Below are positions 24,620-32,578 of a stretch of DNA of 64,000 nt, in pieces. A model generated the notes under the pieces. The model was not told the DNA's origin, made no database searches, and saw nothing but the letters and a program-made list of their open reading frames with translations. The DNA comes from Scytonema hofmannii PCC 7110 (GTDB taxonomy: Bacteria; Cyanobacteriota; Cyanobacteriia; Cyanobacteriales; Nostocaceae). Both the position numbers and the translations under genes were made by a program. Position 1 is the first letter of the stretch. Each line of letters starts with the position of its first letter. The stretch spans positions 10,560,341-10,624,340 of the forward strand of contig NZ_KQ976354.1 in assembly GCF_000346485.2 (NCBI RefSeq), read 5' to 3'.

Positions 24620-26950
24620 ATGGAAACTCTCACCTTAAAATTAAGTGGTATGAGTTGTGCAGCTTGCGCCCACAGTGTTGAAGCAGCAATTAGTTCTGTA
24701 CCTGGGGTATTGCAGTGCAATGTTAACTTTGGTGCAGAAATTGCTACTGTTCGGTATGAAAAGTGGCGAACTAATTTAGAAAAAATTCAAGCTGCTATCA
24801 ATGATGCTGGATACTCTTCTTACTCTGGCTCGGATGAGGTCATAAATACTGTTGAAGAGGATGCAAAAAGTGCAGCCTATCTGGCAAAGTCACGCAACCT
24901 TACACGCAAATTGATATTTGCCAGTATTCACAGCATCCAAATTCTTTTGGGATCGCTACCACATATGATAGGAATGCACTTATCCTTTGTTCCGTCAGTT
25001 TTGAGTAATCATTGGGTACAATTACTATTAGCAACTCCCGTACAATTCTGGTGTGGTGCTTTCTTTTATCGTAATGCCTGGAAAGCTTTTAAACATCGGA
25101 CAGCAACAATGGATACATTAGTTGTTTTAGGGACGAGCGCAGCTTATTTTTATTCACTATTTGTCACTGTTTTTCCTGAATTGTTTACATCTCACGGTTT
25201 AATGGCTGATGTGTATTATGAAGCCGCAACAGTTGTTATTACCTTAATTTTATTAGGTCGGCTGTTGGAACATCATGCTAAAAGTCAAACCTACGAATCT
25301 ATACGTAAATTGATGGGATTGCAACCAAAAACCGCTTGTATTATCCGCGATAGTGTAGAAATTCATATTCCAATTCAAGAAGTGACTGTTGGTGATGTTA
25401 TCTTAGTACGTCCAGGAGAAAAAATTCCGGTAGATGGAGAAGTGATTGATGGACTTTCTTCTGTGGATGAAGCCATGATTACAGGTGAAAGTATGCCTGT
25501 CAAAAAACAACCACCCGATGAAGTTATTGGTGCTACGATTAATAAAACAGGTTTTTTGATGTTCCGAGCAACACGAGTGGGACGCGATACAGTACTGTCC
25601 CAAATCGTTAAGCTAGTGCAAGAAGCCCAAGGTTCAAAAGCACCAATTCAGCGCTTGGCAGATCGAGTGACAGGATGGTTTGTACCAGCAGTTATCGCGA
25701 TCGCGATCGTCACTTTTCTCATCTGGTTTAGTATTGTAGGTAACCTCACCCTTGCCTTGATAACAGCAATCGGGGTACTGATTATAGCTTGTCCCTGCGC
25801 TTTAGGTTTAGCAACTCCCACATCAGTTATGGTAGGAACGGGTATAGGTGCAGAACATGGCATTTTAATCAAAGGGGCTGAAAGCTTAGAACTAGCGCAC
25901 AAAATAGAAACTATTGTGCTAGATAAAACTGGAACTCTCACAGAGGGAAAGCCAACTGTAACCGACTTTTTCACTACTAAAGGTACGCAAGATAACAACG
26001 AACTTAAACTCCTGCAAATGGTTGCGGCGGTAGAACAAGATTCGGAACATCCCTTAGCTGAAGCAATAATTAAGTACGCTAAATCTCAAGGTATTGACAC
26101 GCGAAAGCTCCAGTCTCTACGAGCCAGGAATTTCCAAGCATTTCCAGGGATGGGTATTCAAGGTGGAGTTTCAGGTTGTTTGCTTCAAATAGGAACACAA
26201 CGTTGGCTAGAAGAACAAGGTATTAATACATACAGATTCCACAAACAAAAAACAATTTTAGAAGCAACAGGTAAAACCTTAGTGTGGATTGCAGTAGATG
26301 GATCGATTCAAGGCTTAGTCGGAATCTCAGATGCTTTAAAACCTTCATCAAAAGAAGTTGTCAGAACGCTCCAAAAAATGGGTTTAGAAGTTATCATGCT
26401 GACTGGTGACAATCGTGCATCTGCGATCGCAATGGCTCTACAACTAGGTATCAAGCGAGTGTTTGCAGAAGTTCGACCCAATCAAAAAGCTCAAGTCATT
26501 CAGTCTTTGCAGAGTGAGGGATTGGTAAATAAAGACAGGGGATTGGGAAAACCATCGCTCATGGCTAATCGCCCATCACTTGTCGCTATGGTAGGCGATG
26601 GTATTAATGATGCACCCGCCCTTGCACAAGCCGATGTTGGGATTGCCATAGGAACCGGGACAGATGTTGCGATCGCCGCTAGCGATATCACCCTCATATC
26701 TGGCGACTTAGAAGGAATCATTACAGCGATTCAGTTAAGCCGTGCGACTATTCGCAACATTCGCCAAAATTTGCTTTTTGCCTTCATTTACAACCTTGCT
26801 GGAATTCCCATTGCTGCTGGAATTCTCTTTCCTTTCTTTGGATGGTTACTAAATCCAGTTATTGCAGGAGCCGCAATGGCTTTTAGCTCATTTTCTGTCA
26901 TTACTAATGCCTTACGCCTGCGTTCATTTCAACCCAAAATTTATTTTTAG
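24620..26950 (+). CDS. copA: Cu(I)-transporting P1B-type ATPase, copy 1
   Basis: This 776-residue ATPase moves Cu(I) across a membrane. It has an N-terminal HMA domain with GMSCAACAH, then six to eight membrane helices, the actuator motif TGES, the CPC ion site in [14 protein letters not shown], the phosphorylation motif DKTGTLTEG, the ATP-binding HP motif (SEHPLAEA) and the hinge [16 protein letters not shown]. Relative to the paralogue at 57050 it carries an extra segment of about 19 residues ([19 protein letters not shown]) just before the hinge. In cyanobacteria such pumps are CtaA/PacS/CopA types; direction (export versus thylakoid supply) cannot be decided here. Confidence 0.95.
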   Translation: METLTLKLSGMSCAACAHSVEAAISSVPGVLQCNVNFGAEIATVRYEKWRTNLEKIQAAINDAGYSSYSGSDEVINTVEEDAKSAAYLAKSRNLTRKLIFASIHSIQILLGSLPHMIGMHLSFVPSVLSNHWVQLLLATPVQFWCGAFFYRNAWKAFKHRTATMDTLVVLGTSAAYFYSLFVTVFPELFTSHGLMADVYYEAATVVITLILLGRLLEHHAKSQTYESIRKLMGLQPKTACIIRDSVEIHIPIQEVTVGDVILVRPGEKIPVDGEVIDGLSSVDEAMITGESMPVKKQPPDEVIGATINKTGFLMFRATRVGRDTVLSQIVKLVQEAQGSKAPIQRLADRVTGWFVPAVIAIAIVTFLIWFSIVGNLTLALITAIGVLIIACPCALGLATPTSVMVGTGIGAEHGILIKGAESLELAHKIETIVLDKTGTLTEGKPTVTDFFTTKGTQDNNELKLLQMVAAVEQDSEHPLAEAIIKYAKSQGIDTRKLQSLRARNFQAFPGMGIQGGVSGCLLQIGTQRWLEEQGINTYRFHKQKTILEATGKTLVWIAVDGSIQGLVGISDALKPSSKEVVRTLQKMGLEVIMLTGDNRASAIAMALQLGIKRVFAEVRPNQKAQVIQSLQSEGLVNKDRGLGKPSLMANRPSLVAMVGDGINDAPALAQADVGIAIGTGTDVAIAASDITLISGDLEGIITAIQLSRATIRNIRQNLLFAFIYNLAGIPIAAGILFPFFGWLLNPVIAGAAMAFSSFSVITNALRLRSFQPKIYF

Positions 26951-27065
26951 GTTAGTGGTTATTTGTCATTTAACCACTAACAACTTGACAGGCGAGACGC
27001 CTGTCCTACACCACTAATAACTTGACAGGCGAGACGCCTGTCCTACACCACCAACCATTAAAAAA
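26951..27065. repeat. GACAGGCGAGACGCCTGTC palindromes, two direct copies
   Basis: After a GGTTAGTGG/CCACTAAC pair, two copies of the palindrome GACAGGCGAGACGCCTGTC followed by CTACACCA start at 26987 and 27024. The same motif occurs four times in opposite orientation at 30876-31030, beyond the porin and pentapeptide genes. Confidence 0.9.
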
Positions 27066-29747
27066 ATGAATTTACGACACCGATTTCCCAATTTATCTGT
27101 GATTGGTAGCTTGAGTCTTCTTGGCATAGTTACCCAACAACATCCAACTCGCGCTGAAACAGAAATACCTGAAAATATTCCTTTTGAGAAAATTTTCGCT
27201 GTGGAAACGAATTTACCTTCTAAGGTATTACCTCCCCCTAGAGCAGTTATATATTCTCGTGAGCAAGCTCAAAAAAATAAGCTCTTTACAGCAGAAGCCG
27301 TCATACCTTGCGATTTTTCAAACACCAACTTATTGCAATACTGCTCGGATAAACCGGGTTTCTCACAGCACGAACAACTCTATCCCTTGCCGGATTGCAA
27401 CTTATTGTGCTTTAATAAAGACTCTGAAAAACGTTCTTCTACTGATTTAGAGTTTTTAAAAGGCCAGGAAAAAATTCCCCAAGAACCCAAATCTAAAAGT
27501 CTGGCACAATTAATGATTGAAAAATCAAAGGTTTTGGGAAGGAAAACCACGCAAAAGACTCAAAAGCCAGCAAATTCTTCATCTCCATATTCTTTACGTC
27601 CATATAAAAGCAAGAACTCAAAACGAAAATTTTCACGTTCGGACAATCTTACTAATTCTTTAGAATTATTCTCAGAAACTGCTGCGACTCCCCAGTCTTT
27701 ACAATCATCATCCGAAATGGCTGATTCTACACAAAACTCTTCATCTCAATCTTCTCCTCCTTACTCTTTAGCTGCATACGATCTTGTTGATTCTGTAAAA
27801 TTCTTCTCTACAGCTTCTCCAACTACCAACTCGTCACAACCCCAAGAAATTGCTGATTCTACAGAAGTACCTACACAGATATCTTCAAAAAAAACTTTCC
27901 GTGCGCCTTATTCTTTACGTCCATACAGCTCTAGTTTTACAGAAGAAGAACTTTCTGAAAAAACACCTGCTGTCTTAGAATTAGTTGAACTTTGGGAACC
28001 AGAAGATAATATAACTTTCCCTGCTTATCCTACTACCACAGCCCAAATAGAAAGACATAACACCATCTTAGAGCCAAAAAAAAACTCAAAAGAACAAGCC
28101 GTTTCAAGCTCAGCTAAAGATTTATCATTAGAACTGACAATAGAAGAAGCCCCCGATACTAGCGTTCCTCCCATTGAACAAACTGTCCGCAGACAAATAG
28201 ATGCAGTCAAGCGTAAAGATTTGGATAATCGGCAAATTGCAGAAGTTAAGATAACTCCTGTGAGTCAACTAGAGAATCGGCAAAGATCGGAAGTTGATAT
28301 CACCCCCGTCAGTCAACTGGACGATCTCCAACCATCTGACTGGGCTTTTCAAGCACTTCATTCTTTAAACGATCGCTATGGGATTAATAAAGCCAATCCA
28401 AAGGGTGGATTTCGGGGTAACCGAGCATTGACTCGTTATGAATTTGCTAGCGCACTCCAAACAACAATTGAGCAAATCAACGAGCTCGTAGCACAAGGGA
28501 GCACCCCAGTTATTTCCCGTGATGATATAGCTCTCTTAGAACGGCTTCAAGAAGAGTTTGCTGCTGAGTTAACTAGGTTGCAGGGACGTGTAGACGCATT
28601 AGAGGTTCGTACTTCTGAACTGCAAGCAAACCAGTTTTCGACAACAACCCAGTTAACAGGTCAAGTCATCTTTGGTGTAACGGGAGGTAGTTTTAGTGGC
28701 GATCGCATCGTTGACGTGACCGGTAGAGAGATTACGACAAAACAACCTAATACGACCTTTGTTTATCGAGCCGCCTTAGATTTTAACACGAGTTTTAGTG
28801 GTTCCGATTTGTTGAAAATTCGATTGGATGCAGGAAGCGATGGTGCAGATGATAACGCTGCAGGATTTCTTGAACCCAGTCTTGGTAGCGTCTTAGATTT
28901 TGCCGCAAAACCTCCAGTAGAACAATTTGGTATTTCCCGCCTCTTTTATACCTTCTCTCCCCTCAAAAACGTAACTCTTTCCCTCGGTCCAAAGATAGTT
29001 CTTAGCGACTACATAGACACAAATCGCTACGCCAACCTTAGCTTTTTAGATTTTTCCACTCAAGCATTTGTTAACAACTATCTTCTGTTTCCAGTTCAGG
29101 GCTTGGGTGCAGGTGCTGTCATTAGTTGGAACCCAGGCGATGGTCCATTTACAGCACGAGCAGGTTATATAGCGGCTGCTGCTAATGAACCCACTTCAAG
29201 AGATTCGACCTCCTTTGTTCCTGGTCTTTTTCCAATAGGGTACACTCTTTACCCTAATGGAGGTAGTACTGGGGGATTGTTTGGCGACCCTTACCAAGGG
29301 ATAGCTGAAGTAGAATATGCACCTGCTAAAAACTTCGCAGTTCGTCTCCAGTATGCCTTTGGTAATATTTTAGGTGGACAATTTAATGTCTTTGGAGCCA
29401 ACTTTGAATTCGCTTTTTCAGATCGAGTTGCTGTCTTTGGGCGCTATGGTCACGCTAGTTATAAAGACACAACCTTTGGCGACATCAACCCCAGTTATTG
29501 GATGCTGGGTCTAGCTTTTCCTGACCTATTTGTACGTGGGGCTAAAGCAGGGATTGCTGTTGGTCAGCCTTTCATTTCTCGTGATGTTGGCAATGCCACT
29601 CAAACTAATTTTGAAGCTTTTTACAACTATCCTATCAGCAACAATATTCAAATTACCCCAGTCGTACAGGTCATTACAAACCCAGGCAATCAGGAAAGCA
29701 ATGGTACCGTTTTTACAGGTACACTCCGCACAGTGTTTTCTTTCTAA
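27066..29747 (+). CDS. Iron-uptake-type SLH/OprB porin with a long N-terminal extension
   Basis: The 893-residue protein ends in a cyanobacterial outer-membrane porin. An SLH domain (about 415-475, DWAFQALHSLNDRYGINKAN and RGNRALTRYEFASALQ) precedes a coiled coil (about 490-535, LLERLQEEFAAELTRLQGRV) and a beta barrel ending in F. These porins pass inorganic ions including iron. Usual length is about 550; here about 330 extra residues sit before the SLH. That part has a signal-like N-terminus, cysteines at about 82, 93, 111 and 115, and three PYSLRPY-like repeats (about 174, 232, 281) in a Ser/Thr/Pro-rich linker. It follows the copper ATPase on the same strand. Confidence 0.9.
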   Translation: MNLRHRFPNLSVIGSLSLLGIVTQQHPTRAETEIPENIPFEKIFAVETNLPSKVLPPPRAVIYSREQAQKNKLFTAEAVIPCDFSNTNLLQYCSDKPGFSQHEQLYPLPDCNLLCFNKDSEKRSSTDLEFLKGQEKIPQEPKSKSLAQLMIEKSKVLGRKTTQKTQKPANSSSPYSLRPYKSKNSKRKFSRSDNLTNSLELFSETAATPQSLQSSSEMADSTQNSSSQSSPPYSLAAYDLVDSVKFFSTASPTTNSSQPQEIADSTEVPTQISSKKTFRAPYSLRPYSSSFTEEELSEKTPAVLELVELWEPEDNITFPAYPTTTAQIERHNTILEPKKNSKEQAVSSSAKDLSLELTIEEAPDTSVPPIEQTVRRQIDAVKRKDLDNRQIAEVKITPVSQLENRQRSEVDITPVSQLDDLQPSDWAFQALHSLNDRYGINKANPKGGFRGNRALTRYEFASALQTTIEQINELVAQGSTPVISRDDIALLERLQEEFAAELTRLQGRVDALEVRTSELQANQFSTTTQLTGQVIFGVTGGSFSGDRIVDVTGREITTKQPNTTFVYRAALDFNTSFSGSDLLKIRLDAGSDGADDNAAGFLEPSLGSVLDFAAKPPVEQFGISRLFYTFSPLKNVTLSLGPKIVLSDYIDTNRYANLSFLDFSTQAFVNNYLLFPVQGLGAGAVISWNPGDGPFTARAGYIAAAANEPTSRDSTSFVPGLFPIGYTLYPNGGSTGGLFGDPYQGIAEVEYAPAKNFAVRLQYAFGNILGGQFNVFGANFEFAFSDRVAVFGRYGHASYKDTTFGDINPSYWMLGLAFPDLFVRGAKAGIAVGQPFISRDVGNATQTNFEAFYNYPISNNIQITPVVQVITNPGNQESNGTVFTGTLRTVFSF

Positions 29748-30017
29748 GGTTAGTTGTTAGTGGTTAGTTGTTAGTGGTTAGTTGTTAGTGGTTAGTTGTT
29801 AGTGGTTAGTTGTTAGTGGTTAGTTGTTAGTGGTTAGTTCTCTAGCATTTTACCATTATTTTACCGGAAAGTTGACAGGAGTTTAGAAGAAAGTCATCAT
29901 GCGCTCAAAGCACTCAGTGTAGTAGTAGCTGCTAAGGAAGTTGATCGCAAACAAAGCAGGCATACAAATTAAAAAAGTATTTACCAGTCAATCCGCTTTC
30001 TAAAAAGTCTGTATTAT
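29748..30017. repeat. GGTTAGTTGTTAGT array, then short spacer
   Basis: About six tandem units of the 14-mer GGTTAGTTGTTAGT run from 29751 to 29838. The rest, to 30017, has no gene and no obvious promoter motif. Confidence 0.9.
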
Positions 30018-30863
30018 ATGAAACACAATTCACTGAAAATTCCTCTAACTGTTGCGATCGGTAGTATGGCTCTAGTAACAACTCCGGTGTATGCTGCCAA
30101 TCCCGCACATATAGAGCAACTGCTGACAACAAAAAAGTGTATTAAATGCGATTTATCACAAGCTAAGCTGCGAGGAGCCGATCTAGATTATGCCAATCTT
30201 CAGGACACTAACTTATCAGGAGCTATTCTATCAGGAGCTAACCTTCAGTATGCCAACTTTCAAAACGCTAACTTGTCAGGCTCTGACCTGACACAAGCTA
30301 ACTTGTCGCAAGCCAATTTGTCATCTGCAAATCTTCAGAAAGCTAACCTTTCCCAAGTGAACTTGTCATCAGCAAGTCTTCAACAAACAAATCTATCGCA
30401 AGCCAATCTTTTGCAAGCTAATTTATCGCGAGCTATCTTTTGGCAAGCAAACCTACGAAAAGCTAACTTATCCAAAGCAAACTTGTGGCAAGCAAACCTG
30501 TCAGTTGTAGGTAGCCTTCAACAAGCTAATTTCACAGGAGCTAAGCTATGGCAAGCCAATCTACGACAAGCAAATCTACGGGAAGCGAACTTTACACAAG
30601 CCGATCTCTCACAAGCAGATCTAACATCAGCAAGTATTCAGAAAACCAAGCTGTGGTATGCTAACTTGTCGCAATCCGTTCTTGAGGGAGTTAACCTTCA
30701 AGACGCAGACCTTGAGGAAACTAACCTTCAGGGAGCAAAAATGCCCAATGGTGAAATTTATTCTTCTTCACCTGCTCCCAGTATACCTATTCTTCATCTT
30801 CTTCTCAGCACTTTTAGCATTTTTGGGGCGGCGATCGCATTTTGGCGGTTGGCAAAAAGTTAA
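30018..30863 (+). CDS. Secreted pentapeptide-repeat protein with C-terminal membrane anchor
   Basis: The 281-residue protein has a signal peptide (cleavage near VYAAN), a short cysteine motif KKCIKCDLSQAKL typical of this cyanobacterial group, and then about 35 A(N/D)Lxx repeats forming a right-handed quadrilateral helix (about 45-240). A hydrophobic segment near the C-terminus (HLLLSTFSIFGAAIAFWRL) is a likely membrane anchor. Many repeats carry Gln (ANLxQ), giving a Gln-rich face. The biochemical role is unknown. It is flanked by repeat arrays and follows the porin gene. Confidence 0.92.
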   Translation: MKHNSLKIPLTVAIGSMALVTTPVYAANPAHIEQLLTTKKCIKCDLSQAKLRGADLDYANLQDTNLSGAILSGANLQYANFQNANLSGSDLTQANLSQANLSSANLQKANLSQVNLSSASLQQTNLSQANLLQANLSRAIFWQANLRKANLSKANLWQANLSVVGSLQQANFTGAKLWQANLRQANLREANFTQADLSQADLTSASIQKTKLWYANLSQSVLEGVNLQDADLEETNLQGAKMPNGEIYSSSPAPSIPILHLLLSTFSIFGAAIAFWRLAKS

Positions 30864-31121
30864 TAAAAGGTTAGTTGTGTAGGACAGGCGTCTCGCCTGT
30901 CATGGTTAATGGTTAGTTGTGTAGGACAGGCGTCTCGCCTGTCATAGTTAGTGGTTAGTTGTGTAGGACAGGCGTCTCGCCTGTCATGGTTAATGGTTAG
31001 TTGTGTAGGACAGGCGTCTCGCCTGTCATAGTTAGTGGTTATACCAAAGCGAACTGCATAAGTTCAGGTGGCTTACACCTATAAGCAGTTGTTCCGCTTT
31101 GTGTTTACATTTTGAAATAAT
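30864..31121. repeat. Four tandem units with GACAGGCGTCTCGCCTGTC palindromes
   Basis: Four copies about 42 bases apart (starting near 30876, 30918, 30959 and 31002) each hold TGTAGGACAGGCGTCTCGCC followed by TGTCAT and a GGTTA(G/A)T linker. They face the two copies at 26987-27050 in inverted orientation. Confidence 0.9.
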
Positions 31122-31529
31122 ATGGAAAGTAATCTTTTAGATTCGCAGATCAAAGACTTCCTTTTTGGTAAATGGCGATTTGAAACAAGTCGAGGAGGTT
31201 TTATGCTGATCTTAAAAGATGATTATACTTATGAACAAACTTGGAATCAAAAAACATCGGTTATCAATGAACTGATGCAATTACCTTTCGGTAATAAAAC
31301 GATTGGTGAATGGTATGTAGAAAACGCTACCTTATTTTTGAAGTATAAAAACACACCCCATTCTGTTTTGAATATTGATTTTTTTCCAATGTCTATTACA
31401 ACTGTTCTAAACAGCACTCTTAGTTTCTTTATTCCTGATACATATAGAATACTGACGATTATCGATCAAAGACGTATTTATATGCAGTGTGAGGAAACTG
31501 ATGATTCGTTTATTGCTATCAGGGATTGA
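31122..31529 (+). CDS. Small protein of unknown function (lipocalin-like composition)
   Basis: I do not recognise this 135-residue protein with confidence. It is probably cytoplasmic, since no signal peptide is seen. Segments such as FLFGKWRFETSRGGFMLILK, TIGEWYVENATLFLKYKN and ILTIIDQRRIYMQCE form alternating strands with the GxW start seen in small beta-barrel proteins, but that is only a resemblance. No clear ribosome-binding site or operon partner was seen. Its coding nature is supported by its length and composition. Confidence 0.6.
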   Translation: MESNLLDSQIKDFLFGKWRFETSRGGFMLILKDDYTYEQTWNQKTSVINELMQLPFGNKTIGEWYVENATLFLKYKNTPHSVLNIDFFPMSITTVLNSTLSFFIPDTYRILTIIDQRRIYMQCEETDDSFIAIRD

Positions 31530-31949
31530 ATGTAATACGTAAATTGCTTACGTTATCAAAAATTTTTTTATCCGTCATGAGAAAAATTTCATGATTTTTT
31601 CATCATTGTTTCATGTAATAGCGAAATTATTATTAGTATGCAAACGCAAACAGACTGAACTACTATCTCCCATATGCCGTAATGCAGTTATCAGGTATGG
31701 GTTTTTTCTGTTGCTAGCAATAAAGTGAACAACCAGCCTTAGAGCCTGTGCCAGGAACTCTTTTTTGGACGTGACGGGGATTGAAATACATCAAACCCCT
31801 GTTCAACCCTAGCGCGGGCTTTTTTGTGCTGGGCGATCGCCAATCCTAAGTAGAGTTAGCCCGCAGTCACTACAAAATCCTACAAATTGCACTGAGAGTC
31901 AAACGGTTGTCACGCCTATGTGTAGTACGTTTGTAGTACAAGGGAGGGG
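31530..31949. other. Intergenic region with a terminator-like hairpin
   Basis: No gene is seen. Near 31669-31707 the segment CCCATATGCC ... GGTATGGGTTTTTT could form a stem followed by a T run and may terminate transcription from the left. A second T-run segment follows CTAGCGCGGGC near 31810. Confidence 0.45.
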
Positions 31950-32252
31950 TTGACTACCAAAATCCACTCTGTTGCGGCTATGTTTGTAATCCGCTATGGC
32001 GACCCCACAGAAAAAACATCCTTTGACATAGACTATAATGGTTGGCTAAAGCAAAATGGGTACAAGCAATTACCCGTTTTCACTCACAGCACTACCGACG
32101 ATGAATTTTTGCTATTTGAAGGAAAGAGCGAAAAATTAGCTGTATATACGCACTCGCAATCTGGCGACTTCTTGTATTACGATATTCCTTCTTGGGACGA
32201 TGCTTTAAACTTATTCAAGAAGTTCGCTCAACAAACAAGTATTGAGAAATAG
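31950..32252 (+). CDS. Small protein of unknown function
   Basis: The 100-codon frame starts with TTG after a GGGAGGGG purine run, or with ATG at 31980 (MFVIRYGDPTEK). I do not recognise it. The composition is protein-like, with acidic and aromatic residues (FDIDYNGWLKQNGYKQLPVF, SGDFLYYDIPSWDDALNLFK) and no membrane segment. It may be a small cytoplasmic protein; no context points to a role. Confidence 0.5.
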   Translation: MTTKIHSVAAMFVIRYGDPTEKTSFDIDYNGWLKQNGYKQLPVFTHSTTDDEFLLFEGKSEKLAVYTHSQSGDFLYYDIPSWDDALNLFKKFAQQTSIEK

Positions 32253-32363
32253 AGCGGTAGATCCCGCCCAAAAAATTTTACCGTAATGAACCCAAATTTT
32301 TGTGCGTATGCTGGAAACGTTATGATTATTGAGAACTAGAGCATCGGTACAGAAATCACACTC

Positions 32364-32451
32364 AACCCGGTTTTTCCGAGTTGAGCCTACGACATATCAA
32401 GCTTGACCACAGAGAGAAACCGGGTTTTTTGCCTCCTTTTGGAATACTGTA
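32364..32451. repeat. AACCCGG dispersed element, copy 2
   Basis: It shares with the copy at 6596 the starting AACCCGGTTT, the core CCTACGACATATCAAGCTT, the closing AAACCGGGTTTTTTGCC and the tail ATACTGTA. The T-run after the second arm could also work as a rho-independent terminator on the plus strand. Confidence 0.75.
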
Positions 32452-32578
32452 CTGGCGCTCTAGAGCCTGTGATTAACCTCACAAAAGCTTATTTTCGTAT
32501 TAAATCCCAAACATTACGCTTAACTAAGCAGCGAGGGGTGGTTGGGAGGGTTTCAAATTTTTATTCCTAAGCTACTTA

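Noticed and set aside
31741-31830. GGGATTGAAATAC segment resembling the end of a CRISPR repeat
   Set aside because: It occurs once, with no regularly spaced copies and no cas genes nearby.
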